A stretch of DNA of 32,377 nucleotides from an uncultured Chloroflexota bacterium. Lineage in GTDB: Bacteria > Chloroflexota > Dehalococcoidia > Lucifugimonadales > UBA826. The notes below the pieces were generated by a model that had not been told where the DNA came from, did no database searches, and saw only the letters and a list, made by a program, of their open reading frames with translations. Shown here piece after piece: positions 8,904-16,371 of this stretch. Positions within the stretch are counted from its first letter, which is position 1. Each line of letters begins with the position of its first letter. The position numbers and the translations under genes are program-made. The DNA lies in assembly GCA_913045625.1 (NCBI GenBank), contig CAJWPE010000013.1, positions 1-32,377 on the forward strand, written 5' to 3'.

Positions 8904-8904
8904 G
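8891..8904. promoter_or_regulatory. 14-bp palindrome between divergent promoters
   Basis: CTTTAC-GG-GTAAAG is a perfect dyad. It overlaps the proposed -35 of ftsH and lies 25 bases upstream of the extended -10 of the regulator gene. The position suits an operator acting on one or both promoters. No binding protein can be named. Confidence 0.3.
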
Positions 8905-8928
8905 GAGACATTTAAATTAAATACAATT

Positions 8929-8937
8929 TGCTATAAT
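8929..8937 (+). promoter_or_regulatory. Extended -10 promoter of the OmpR-type regulator gene
   Basis: TGCTATAAT is a perfect extended -10 (TGn plus TATAAT at 8932-8937). Transcription should start near base 8944. That places the GTG at 8941 upstream of the transcript and favours ATG 8968 as the translation start, with a leader of about 24 bases. Confidence 0.6.
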
Positions 8938-8967
8938 TGGGTGAAATTTAATTTAACAGATAAACAT

Positions 8968-9642
8968 ATGACATCATTGCAATATAGTTTAGATAACAGT
9001 ACTGCTAACAAAGTCACAGCAATACTATCTCAAGAAAATATCAAAAGTTTGATAATTCAAACAAACGACGATGCTGCAAAATTCTTAGCAGAAAGTACCT
9101 CAGCAGAACTAGATATAATTATTATTGACGTTGCTTCAATTTCATATGATGCATTTCAGAAAATGATTATTTCATCCAATAATCACGGATTTCCTTCTTT
9201 AGCAATTGTTTCTCCTGAATCTCTACTGATGTTAAAAGATTCTGAAATTTCTGACTTTATTACTACTCCAATTAAATTTTCTGAATTAATTACTCGATGT
9301 CAAAGACTGACAAAAAATCAAATTAATACCTCAGACGAAAAAATCATCAGATTTGGAGATTTATTTATTAATCCGTCTAATTATGAAGTTAAAATGAAAG
9401 GGGAGAGGGTTAATTTAAGGTTCAAAGAATATGAGTTACTATTACTACTAGCATCTAATCCTGGAAGAGTTTATGACAGAGCATCATTATTAAATCAAAT
9501 ATGGGGTTACGATTATTTCGGCGGAACGAGAACTGTAGATGTGCACATCAGAAGATTAAGAAGCAAAATAGAAATTTTGCCAGAAACAGAATATATTGAA
9601 ACAATTTGGAATGTTGGGTACAGATTTGTAGAGAACAAATAA
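8968..9642 (+). CDS. OmpR/PhoB-family DNA-binding regulator with degenerate receiver domain
   Basis: About 224 residues from ATG 8968; a GTG at 8941 would add nine residues but lies ahead of the predicted transcription start. The C-terminal half is a good winged-helix domain: LRFKEYELLLLLASNPGRV, LLNQIWGYDYFGGTRTVDVHIRRLRSK split over two helices, then ETIWNVGYRF. The N-terminal half has receiver-like length and one candidate phospho-acceptor (D54 in IIIIDVAS). It lacks the acidic pair near the start and the conserved lysine: the usual ITKPF is replaced by ITTPIKF. No histidine kinase is adjacent. Inference: an orphan regulator that may work without phosphorylation, as GlnR-type proteins do. 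lipB follows after three bases, and ftsH is divergent. Targets are unknown. Confidence 0.8.
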   Translation: MTSLQYSLDNSTANKVTAILSQENIKSLIIQTNDDAAKFLAESTSAELDIIIIDVASISYDAFQKMIISSNNHGFPSLAIVSPESLLMLKDSEISDFITTPIKFSELITRCQRLTKNQINTSDEKIIRFGDLFINPSNYEVKMKGERVNLRFKEYELLLLLASNPGRVYDRASLLNQIWGYDYFGGTRTVDVHIRRLRSKIEILPETEYIETIWNVGYRFVENK

Positions 9643-9645
9643 TTC

Positions 9646-10299
9646 ATGTACAAAATTATGTCCAAATTTTATGGTCAGCTAGCATATAAAAAAGCAATGA
9701 CTATCCAAAATTCTCTAGTGAACTCCACTAAACAAAACGGTGAATTTCATTTAATGCTACTAGAACATCCTGATACAATTTCTATGGGTGTTCGGAGTGA
9801 AACTTCAGAAATACTAACGGATTTAGAAAAAATTTCTAAATTAAAAATATCAATTCAAAATTCTGATCGTGGTGGTCAAACAACATTCCATAATCCCGGA
9901 CAATTAGTAGCTTACCCAATCATAGATTTAAATAAAATTAACATGAAACCGAAGGATTATGTTGCAAAGTTACAACTCTCTATAATTAAAACTTTGACTC
10001 ACATAGGAATAAATGTAGAAGCAAAAGAAATGCCAATTGGTGTATGGGTAAACACAAAAAAAGTTGCTTCTATCGGAGTGAGAGTTAAACAAGGGATTAC
10101 TTCTCACGGAATTTCTCTAAACGTAAATAATGATTTAAAAAGATTCGAACACATTATCTCTTGTGGAATAAAAGATAGTGTTCCAACTTCTATACAAAAT
10201 GAAACCAACCAACTCTATTCTATACATGAAGTAGCTACATTATTCTCTGAAAATTTTGCAAGTGTACTTGAGTTGAAACAAGTCAATGTTAAGAGTTAA
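9646..10299 (+). CDS. lipB: Octanoyl-[acyl-carrier-protein]:protein N-octanoyltransferase
   Basis: A 217-residue LipB that moves octanoate from acyl carrier protein onto lipoyl domains, the first step of lipoate synthesis. The family motif RGGQTTFHNPGQL (75-87) matches the RGGxxTxHxPGQ consensus, with Asn in place of the usual Gly at 83. The catalytic pair is seen as K139 in TKKVASIG and C173 in ISCGI, and SHGISLNV (153-160) is the substrate-binding strand. It starts three bases after the regulator stop, at ATG 9646 or possibly ATG 9658, so the two are probably co-transcribed. Its last 11 bases overlap the end of the convergent phoU. LipA, its usual partner, is not in the window. Confidence 0.92.
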   Translation: MYKIMSKFYGQLAYKKAMTIQNSLVNSTKQNGEFHLMLLEHPDTISMGVRSETSEILTDLEKISKLKISIQNSDRGGQTTFHNPGQLVAYPIIDLNKINMKPKDYVAKLQLSIIKTLTHIGINVEAKEMPIGVWVNTKKVASIGVRVKQGITSHGISLNVNNDLKRFEHIISCGIKDSVPTSIQNETNQLYSIHEVATLFSENFASVLELKQVNVKS

Positions 10300-10963
10300 G
10301 ACTAGCTCTGAAATCATCTCTCCTAGAAGATCCGGTGACTAAAAATAAAACCCTTTCTGCAATATTTGTAGCACGATCAGCAGACCTCTCCAAATCATGA
10401 GCTACCCACAAAAGATATGTTGCTCTCTGAATAGTGGCGGGATCAGCCATCATATAAGTTAACAATTCACGATAGACTTGATTATAAGTGTTATCAATTT
10501 CATCATCTAAATCACATACTGTAAGAGCTATATGAGGATCTCTATTTACAAAACTATCAATGCTTAAACGTAACATTTTTGTAGCGTTTTCAGCCATCCT
10601 AGGAATATCTATTAAAGGTTTTAATGGAGGCATATCACCCATTAAAACACTAATTTTCCCAATACCTTCAGCATAATCACCAATTCTTTCCAACTCAATA
10701 GCAATCATCATCACTGAAACAATTATTCTTAAATCTCCAGCAACTGGGGACTGAAGAGCAATTAACTGTATACATTTTTCTTCTATCTCAGCTTGCTTAT
10801 TATCTATCAAATCATCATCATCAATGACTTGTTGTGATGAAATTACATCTCGATTTTTTAGGGCCTGAATTGCTTTGAGTACAGAATGTTCAACCATACT
10901 TGAAAGTTCTAAAATTTCATCTTGAATCAAATTCAAATTGTTTTCAAAATCTGCCCTTAACAT
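10289..10963 (-). CDS. phoU: Phosphate signalling protein PhoU
   Basis: A 224-residue all-helical protein made of two PhoU repeats of about 100 residues each. The first has LIDNKQAEIEEKCIQLIALQSPVAGDLR (about 52-79) and then IELERIGDYAEGI. The second has the parallel DDEIDNTYNQVYREL and HDLERSADRATNIAE. The E/DxxxRxxD metal-binding pattern is present in both. PhoU links the Pst transporter to PhoR and represses the Pho response when phosphate is plentiful. It is the last gene of the pst unit, 69 bases after pstB, with a strong ribosome-binding site (GGGAGG). Its end overlaps the convergent lipB by 11 bases. No terminator hairpin is apparent there. Confidence 0.95.
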   Translation of the reverse strand: MLRADFENNLNLIQDEILELSSMVEHSVLKAIQALKNRDVISSQQVIDDDDLIDNKQAEIEEKCIQLIALQSPVAGDLRIIVSVMMIAIELERIGDYAEGIGKISVLMGDMPPLKPLIDIPRMAENATKMLRLSIDSFVNRDPHIALTVCDLDDEIDNTYNQVYRELLTYMMADPATIQRATYLLWVAHDLERSADRATNIAERVLFLVTGSSRRDDFRASLNS

Positions 10964-11032
10964 TTTTATACCTCCCTTTGTTCTTCCTCAAACCTTCAAT
11001 CAAAATTGATGTTGAACTTTACCATAAATAAA

Positions 11033-11815
11033 TTAGCTAAATCTTCCAGTAATATATTCTTCTGTTCTTGTATTAGATGGATTACTAAATATTTTCTGAG
11101 TATCATCATGTTCTACAAGATACCCTGACCTGTTCTCTCCAACCATAAAAAAAGCTGTCTCATCAGAAACTCGAGCTGCTTGTTGCATATTATGAGTCAC
11201 GATAACAATAGTTACATGATCTTTGAGTTGTTTAATTAATTCTTCAATAGCTAAGGTTGCTATAGGATCTAAAGCAGAAGCAGGCTCATCCATCAACAAA
11301 ACCGCTGGCTCAACCGCTAAAGCTCTTGCTATGCATAAACGTTGTTGCTGACCTCCTGAAAGAGTAAAAGCACTATTGTTTAACCTATCTTTAACCTCAT
11401 CCCACAGAGCTGCTTGGTTTAAAGCTCTTTCAACTGCCTCATCATAATTTCCTTTAAAACCATTTACTTTCAACCCCCATGCTATATTCTGGTAAATTGT
11501 TTTTGGAAAAGGATTTGGTTTTTGAAAAACCATTCCAATCCTTGATCTGATTTCAGTAGCATCAATTTCACCACCGTACAAATCTACACCTTCAAACATT
11601 ATTTTACCTTGAACAGAAGCACCTACTATCAAATCATTCATTCTATTCAGGCATCTCAAAAATGTGCTTTTGCCACATCCAGAAGGACCAATTAATGCAG
11701 TAATAGAATTCTGGTTAATATCTATATCAACATCTTTAACGGCATTAAATTCACCGTAAAAAACATTCAATTTTTGTGCGCTTAAAACTACTGTTTGATC
11801 TATTTCCGAAGTCAT
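11033..11815 (-). CDS. pstB: Phosphate ABC transporter ATP-binding protein
   Basis: A 260-residue ABC ATPase that powers high-affinity phosphate import. Walker A is GPSGCGKST (43-51), the Q-loop is VFQKP (96-100), the signature is LSGGQQQR (152-159) and Walker B with the D-loop is [12 protein letters not shown] (173-184). The switch histidine is in [13 protein letters not shown] after Walker A and [10 protein letters not shown] are marks of the PstB subfamily. The length is normal. It starts at ATG 11815, four bases after the pstA stop, behind a GAGGAG that lies inside the end of pstA; this is consistent with translational coupling. The protein acts on the cytoplasmic face with the PstC-PstA pair. 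Confidence 0.97.
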   Translation of the reverse strand: MTSEIDQTVVLSAQKLNVFYGEFNAVKDVDIDINQNSITALIGPSGCGKSTFLRCLNRMNDLIVGASVQGKIMFEGVDLYGGEIDATEIRSRIGMVFQKPNPFPKTIYQNIAWGLKVNGFKGNYDEAVERALNQAALWDEVKDRLNNSAFTLSGGQQQRLCIARALAVEPAVLLMDEPASALDPIATLAIEELIKQLKDHVTIVIVTHNMQQAARVSDETAFFMVGENRSGYLVEHDDTQKIFSNPSNTRTEEYITGRFS

Positions 11816-11819
11816 TAAA

Positions 11820-12719
11820 TTACTCCTCTGATCTTTTTTGATACTTATTTCTCAAGAAAACTGCGATAGCATTCATACTCAAAAGCAGAACTAACATCAC
11901 TATTATTCCCGCAGCTGCTAAACCTCGGAATTCATCTTGTGGTCGTGATACCCAGTTATAAATTTGAATAGGTAATACTGTAAACCTATCCATAGGATGA
12001 CTTGGAATAAAGGTCAGATAAACCAAAGCACTAATCGCAATTACTGGAGCAGCTTCACCAATTGCTCTAGACATAGACAATATAGTTCCAGTCAAAATAC
12101 CTGGAATTGCTGAAGGCAAAACAACACCTTTTATGACTTGCCATTGATCTGCCCCCATAGCATAAGCACCTTCTCTGTAAGAGTTGGGAACTGCTCTAAT
12201 TGCTTCTCTAGAAGCCAGTATTACTATCGGAAGTACTAATAGAGACAATGTCATAGCACCCGCCAAAACACTTCTACCTAAAAATTGGTCAGATGTCCCA
12301 ATATAATAAACAAACAAAGACAACCCCAATAACCCATATACTATAGAAGGAACTCCGGCCAAATTGGCAACGTTAATCTCAATAATTCGAGTAAATAAAT
12401 TTCTAGGCGCATACTCTTCAAGATAAATTGCCGCACAAACTCCTATTGGAACAGTAATTAACGCAGTCATAAACATTAACCAAACTGTACCCATTAAAGC
12501 AGAAAACAAACCAGCTTCTGCTGGTTTTCTTGAAGGATAATCAAATATGAAATGCCAACTCATCCAAGGTAGGCCACCTGTAACAACATCAATAATTAAC
12601 ACAATCAATCCCACTATTCCAACTAATACAGATAGTAAAAAAAGTACATAAACAATATTTCCAATTATGACTCTTGAACGCCTATTGGGGTTGATAGAAT
12701 GATGTGAATTAGTGGACAT
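11820..12719 (-). CDS. pstA: Phosphate ABC transporter permease PstA
   Basis: A 299-residue membrane permease with six predicted helices, the first at about 18-46. The ABC-coupling (EAA) loop is visible as [25 protein letters not shown] split around residues 180-205, with the conserved AxG and [12 protein letters not shown] near 220-228 is typical of PstA. Together with PstC it forms the phosphate channel. It starts at ATG 12719, two bases after the pstC stop, and ends four bases before pstB. The short hydrophilic N-terminus ([13 protein letters not shown]) is cytoplasmic. Confidence 0.95.
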   Translation of the reverse strand: MSTNSHHSINPNRRSRVIIGNIVYVLFLLSVLVGIVGLIVLIIDVVTGGLPWMSWHFIFDYPSRKPAEAGLFSALMGTVWLMFMTALITVPIGVCAAIYLEEYAPRNLFTRIIEINVANLAGVPSIVYGLLGLSLFVYYIGTSDQFLGRSVLAGAMTLSLLVLPIVILASREAIRAVPNSYREGAYAMGADQWQVIKGVVLPSAIPGILTGTILSMSRAIGEAAPVIAISALVYLTFIPSHPMDRFTVLPIQIYNWVSRPQDEFRGLAAAGIIVMLVLLLSMNAIAVFLRNKYQKRSEE

Positions 12720-12721
12720 TT

Positions 12722-13636
12722 TTAATATTCCTCTCTAAATCGTGTAACAACCCAAAATCCCAAAAGATTCATCAATAATGTCAAAGCAAACAAGACTAAA
12801 GCAACAGCAAATATAGTGTTGTATTCAAGTGATCCTACAGGAGCTTCACCTAATGCCAACTGAACAATATAAGCTGTCATAGTCTGAATGCTTTCTGTAG
12901 GATCAAAAGTCATTTTAGGTGTCGCACCAGCTGCAATTGTCACTAGCATGGTTTCACCAATGGCTCTAGATATAGCAATGATAAACGCTGCAATAATTCC
13001 AGATAGTGCAGCTGGAACCACTATACGTAAACTAACTTCATATCTTGTGGCACCGAGCGCATATGCCCCCTCTCGCAAACTTCTGGGAACAGCTATCATG
13101 GCATCCTCACTTAGTGAGGAAACCATTGGAATGATCATGACACCCATAACTATCCCAGCACTAAGAGCATTGAAAATTATTAAATCGGGCAAAAATACCT
13201 GTAAAAGTGGAGTAACAAAAGTAAGAGCAAAATAACCATAAACAACTGTAGGAATTCCCGCCAACACTTCCAAAATAGGCTTAATTATTCTTCTAAGCCA
13301 ATCTGGAGCGTATTCAGAAAGAAAAATTGCTGTCGACAATCCTATAGGGATAGCAACCATAGCAGCAATAACTGTAACCAACAAAGTGCCTGAAACTAAA
13401 GGAAGTACACCATATGACCTAGGTTTTAAAATAGGTGTCCATCTAGTTCCAGTAAGAAATTCAATTATAGAAATTTCTTTAAAAAACTCATATGCCTGGT
13501 AACTAAGTGTTAACAAAATAGCCAGCGTAGTAAGAATAGATAGGCTAGCGCAAGCCAAAAAAATGTATTTTACTATTGAGCCCTCTAAACTTGGGCCTCT
13601 AGATCTTTTGGTAAATGAAGATTGATCTTCAATCAT
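12722..13636 (-). CDS. pstC: Phosphate ABC transporter permease PstC
   Basis: A 304-residue membrane permease, partner of PstA. A first helix at about 24-52 is followed by a periplasmic loop holding FLTGTRWTP, a family mark. Further helices then lead to the EAA loop [16 protein letters not shown] (about 184-199), and [10 protein letters not shown] follows. The cysteine-poor, glycine-rich helices and length are normal. Start ATG 13636 has only a weak GAGAG-type ribosome-binding site. It is separated from pstS by 263 bases that hold a strong hairpin and an apparent pseudogene relic, so its expression may be tuned below that of pstS. Confidence 0.95.
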   Translation of the reverse strand: MIEDQSSFTKRSRGPSLEGSIVKYIFLACASLSILTTLAILLTLSYQAYEFFKEISIIEFLTGTRWTPILKPRSYGVLPLVSGTLLVTVIAAMVAIPIGLSTAIFLSEYAPDWLRRIIKPILEVLAGIPTVVYGYFALTFVTPLLQVFLPDLIIFNALSAGIVMGVMIIPMVSSLSEDAMIAVPRSLREGAYALGATRYEVSLRIVVPAALSGIIAAFIIAISRAIGETMLVTIAAGATPKMTFDPTESIQTMTAYIVQLALGEAPVGSLEYNTIFAVALVLFALTLLMNLLGFWVVTRFREEY

Positions 13637-13723
13637 GTTTTCTCTCAGTAGATAAATTAGAAATCACTACAACATGAATTTTGATGATTTTCAATAGAAA
13701 TATATTAATAACAGATTAATGTA

Positions 13724-13879
13724 TTAATCTAAAATATCATTAATTAGTTCATCGACTTTTGTGTGAATTTGATCCCGGATATTTCTAGTTAATTCTATCG
13801 ATAGTCCCTTGGGATCATCGATACCCCAATCCTCAATGTAGGCATAGAACCTATTACTAGTGAAAGGGCTTCTCCCCTT
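13724..13879 (-). pseudogene. Relic resembling the C-terminus of a low-molecular-weight tyrosine phosphatase / ArsC-type protein
   Basis: Between pstS and pstC one minus-strand frame stays open for 51 codons (13879 to the TAA at 13724-13726) with no ATG, GTG or TTG to start it. The translation is protein-like rather than random: it contains YIEDWGIDDPKG, then an amphipathic helix with IRDQIHTKVDELINDIL. The order (D/H)W-x-x-x-DP, a short gap, then RD-x-I-x-x-x-V-x-x-L is how I remember the C-terminal end of LMW-PTP/ArsC proteins, which are often encoded near pst genes. The N-terminal catalytic CX5R loop and about 90 residues would be missing; only 20 bases separate the frame from the pstS stop. 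A chance ORF remains possible. Confidence 0.45.
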
Positions 13880-13889
13880 TCACTAGTAA
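13854..13889 (-). promoter_or_regulatory. Strong 15-bp hairpin just after pstS
   Basis: TTACTAGTGAAAGGG (13854-13868) pairs perfectly with CCCTTTCACTAGTAA (13875-13889) around a 6-base loop, starting 10 bases after the pstS stop. Neither side carries a T-run, so a simple intrinsic terminator is unlikely. The probable role is to stop 3' decay and keep pstS mRNA more abundant than pstCAB, as is common for binding-protein genes. Partial termination is the alternative. Confidence 0.7.
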
Positions 13890-13899
13890 ATAAATTAAT

Positions 13900-14868
13900 C
13901 TATTTCATCAAAAGTGACTTGTTATTGTCATAAACAGCTTCACCAGAAGACACATATCCAACTTCGTTAGTTAAATCTGGACCTACCTGCATATAGTAAT
14001 CAACAAAAGTTTTTACTTCTGGCCTAGTTTTATATGCGGACTTATTAACATAAATGAACAAGGGTCTTGATAATGGAGTGTATTCACCTGAAGGAATAGT
14101 TTCTTTACTAGGTTGTACGCATCCGTCACCATTATCAACACCAAGTAATTTCAACTTTTCAGAGCTCTCAACATAGTAAGCATAACCAAAATAACCTAGC
14201 GAACCATTAGAACCTGAAATTCCTGATATTAGTACGTTATCGTCTGCACTAGCGGTGTAATCTGCTCTTGAAGCTTGAGCTTCACCATTAATTTCTTCAG
14301 TAAAGTAATCAAATGTTCCGGAGTCAGTATCAGGTCCAAAAAGATTCATCTTTTGATCAGGAAAATCAGATCTTACTTGATTCCAGTTAGTTACATTAGA
14401 TCCTGGTTCCCAAATTTGCTTAAGTTCTCCGACTGTTAAACAATCGATCCAATCCATATTAAGATTAACCATTACTGATAAGCCATCAGTTCCGAGTCTC
14501 AATTCGTCATATGTAATGCCATTTTCGTCAGCAATACTAGACTCTTTGGGATTTTTCATATGTCTTGAAGCATTTGAAATGTCTGTTTCACCCACAATAA
14601 ATCTTTTAAATCCTCCACCAGTTCCAGAAACACCAACATTAACCCGAACTTTTGGATATAGCTTATTGAATTCTTCGGCTACAGCTTCAGAAATCGGGTA
14701 AACAGTTGATGAACCATCAATTTCTACAGTCCCTTCCATTTTTGAGTCTTCTTGTTGGGATGTAACAGTAGCATCAGGTTCTTCTGTAGAACATGCAATT
14801 ACAAATGCAGTGAATGAAGCAAATAGCGAAACCAAGAAATACAATTTTAAACTGCTAATATTTAACAT
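13900..14868 (-). CDS. pstS: Phosphate-binding lipoprotein PstS
   Basis: A 322-residue extracytoplasmic phosphate-binding protein. The N-terminus is a lipoprotein signal: a hydrophobic run ending in FVIAC, with Cys26 as the probable lipid-bearing residue, then a Ser/Glu/Thr-rich linker. The mature part has the phosphate-binding loops DGSSTVYPI (51-59) and GVSGTGGGFKRF (78-89), plus SDADNV-like contacts and GPDTDSGTFDYF further on, all PstS marks. The length is normal. Start ATG 14868 lies within an exact tandem duplication of the ribosome-binding region. A Pho-box-like repeat lies about 85 bases upstream, and a strong hairpin follows the stop. It delivers phosphate to PstCA. Confidence 0.96.
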   Translation of the reverse strand: MLNISSLKLYFLVSLFASFTAFVIACSTEEPDATVTSQQEDSKMEGTVEIDGSSTVYPISEAVAEEFNKLYPKVRVNVGVSGTGGGFKRFIVGETDISNASRHMKNPKESSIADENGITYDELRLGTDGLSVMVNLNMDWIDCLTVGELKQIWEPGSNVTNWNQVRSDFPDQKMNLFGPDTDSGTFDYFTEEINGEAQASRADYTASADDNVLISGISGSNGSLGYFGYAYYVESSEKLKLLGVDNGDGCVQPSKETIPSGEYTPLSRPLFIYVNKSAYKTRPEVKTFVDYYMQVGPDLTNEVGYVSSGEAVYDNNKSLLMK

Positions 14869-14893
14869 TTTTTAACTCCGTTTTTTAACTCCG
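14868..14893 (-). repeat. Exact 13-bp tandem duplication of the pstS ribosome-binding site
   Basis: On the plus strand TTTTTTAACTCCG occurs twice head to tail (14868-14880 and 14881-14893). On the mRNA each copy carries CGGAG, so pstS has two identical Shine-Dalgarno sites 13 bases apart. The nearer one is at the normal distance from the ATG. Confidence 0.8.
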
Positions 14894-14950
14894 TACATAT
14901 ATTCATATGATTGGTTAAATCAGAATAAACTAAGGCATCCAAAGCAAAAG

Positions 14951-14989
14951 TTAACGATAAATTAACAGATAATTAAGGACTAATTAGAG
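14951..14989 (-). promoter_or_regulatory. Pho box: TTAACA-like repeats in 11-bp phase
   Basis: On the plus strand the hexamers TTAACG (14951), TTAACA (14962), TTAAGG (14973) and TTAGAG (14984) recur every 11 bases. The first two match the TTAACA repeats bound by Gram-positive PhoP/PhoB. Read on the minus strand toward pstS, they give CTGTTAA-TTTA-TCGTTAA, which also fits the 7-4-7 pattern of the E. coli Pho box. It lies between phoR and pstS. No clear -10 was identified downstream. Confidence 0.65.
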
Positions 14990-14994
14990 AAATA

Positions 14995-16371
14995 TTATTG
15001 AACCAATTGGAGTGTAAATGAGAAAACACTACCCTCACCAATTTGACTTGTTACAGATACTGACCCACCCTGAGTTTGAGTTAAATGTTTGACTATAGCG
15101 AGTCCAAGACCAGTACCAGAATCAGATCTAGATTTATCAGCCTTATAAAATCTTTCAAACAAATGAGGAATATGTTCCTCATCGATTCCTTGTCCAGAAT
15201 CTCGAATGTTAATTTTCACAAATTGGCCATCAATTTCAGTAGAAACACTAATTTCCCCATCTTTATCAGTATATTTGATTGCATTTTCTATCAAATTAAC
15301 AAATATTTGGATAATGTGATCTTTAGTGCCATTAACAACAATCTCAGAATCTGCAAGGTTTCTTATTTCAGGATGATCACCATAAAACCTATTCTTAGTC
15401 ATATTAATAGACTCTTCGATGATTGAAACTAGATTTAAATGATCCATTTCAATTTGATCTACACCACTTTCTATTCTAGAAAGTTCTAATAAATCATTGA
15501 TGAGCAGTGTCATTCGAGTGACTTCTCCCGAAATTCTTTCTAAATATCTATCTCGTACACTTTCATCATTAATTCCACCTGATTCCAATGTTTCAAGCAT
15601 TACAGAAATTGAAGTAATTGGACTTCTTAATTCATGAGAAACATTACTCACAAATTCTCTTCTAGTATTATCCAACTGGTAAAGATCTGAGAGATCGTGA
15701 AAATTCAAAAGTATAGCTTTTTCATTCTGAAAATTTAATGGGGTAGAAGAAACAAAAAAAGTTTTACTTAAATCAAATAATTCTATTTCTAGATTTAAAG
15801 TTTCGTTAGATTCCCTAGATGAATTTACTAATTGGAGAATTTGATGATATCTAACCACATCAGACAATCGTCTTCTTTTAAAACTTTGACCTGTAAAATT
15901 AAAAAGGGAAAGAGCTGAATTATTCATCAAATCGATCTCATTTGAACTATTCACTACCATCACAGAATCATCCATATTGTCCAAAACTACTGATAATGTT
16001 TCTGCATCCAAATTCATTTGACTAAGATTAATTTCCATTTTTTGTGCCATTTCATTAAAAATGGAAATTAATTCATTTTGTTTTCCTTTTTTAGTTGCTG
16101 GTAACGTGAAATCATATGACTCTGATTTGAGATGTTCCATACCATCTGTCAACAGATCTAAAATATATTTTTGATCATTAATAACTTTTATACTTATTCC
16201 AGCAATTACAAAAAATAATATGATTACCAAAAAAGAGAAAAAAACTTGGAATAATTGAGAGTCAACAAAAAACACTAATAAAAAACTTGCTGCAAATGCA
16301 GACAAAATTAAAAAGCTAGGCAAAATAGTCAAAACTAATTTAACTAAATCAAAATTCCTCACTATTTTCAC
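14995..16371 (-). CDS. phoR: Phosphate-regulon sensor histidine kinase PhoR
   Basis: A 458-residue membrane histidine kinase. Two adjacent helices (about 10-35 and 41-62) leave almost no outer loop. Next come a HAMP-like linker, a PAS domain (about 122-225, with VLDNMDDSVMVV), the dimerisation/phospho-acceptor helix with H246 in SHELRSPI, and the ATPase domain with NLIENAIKYT, DSGQGI and GTGLGLAIV. The lack of a sensor loop is usual for PhoR, which reads phosphate through PhoU and the Pst transporter. The start is GTG 16371, sharing GTGA with the phoB stop, so the pair is translationally coupled. pstS follows after the Pho box, which supports assigning this kinase to phosphate rather than another signal. 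Confidence 0.9.
   Translation of the reverse strand: MKIVRNFDLVKLVLTILPSFLILSAFAASFLLVFFVDSQLFQVFFSFLVIILFFVIAGISIKVINDQKYILDLLTDGMEHLKSESYDFTLPATKKGKQNELISIFNEMAQKMEINLSQMNLDAETLSVVLDNMDDSVMVVNSSNEIDLMNNSALSLFNFTGQSFKRRRLSDVVRYHQILQLVNSSRESNETLNLEIELFDLSKTFFVSSTPLNFQNEKAILLNFHDLSDLYQLDNTRREFVSNVSHELRSPITSISVMLETLESGGINDESVRDRYLERISGEVTRMTLLINDLLELSRIESGVDQIEMDHLNLVSIIEESINMTKNRFYGDHPEIRNLADSEIVVNGTKDHIIQIFVNLIENAIKYTDKDGEISVSTEIDGQFVKINIRDSGQGIDEEHIPHLFERFYKADKSRSDSGTGLGLAIVKHLTQTQGGSVSVTSQIGEGSVFSFTLQLVQ

Noticed and set aside
8941-8967. GTG at 8941 as the start of the OmpR-type regulator
   Set aside because: It lies only three bases after a perfect extended -10, upstream of the expected transcription start, and has no ribosome-binding site.
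12888-13235. 115-codon open frame on the plus strand opposite pstC
   Set aside because: It is the mirror of a well-recognised permease gene, has no family features and no ribosome-binding site. Other long antisense frames opposite ftsH, rpsI and rplE were dismissed for the same reason.
13713-13730. AGATTAAT-GT-ATTAATCT inverted repeat near the end of the pstS-pstC relic
   Set aside because: Made only of common AT words with a two-base loop; too likely by chance in this base composition to call a site.
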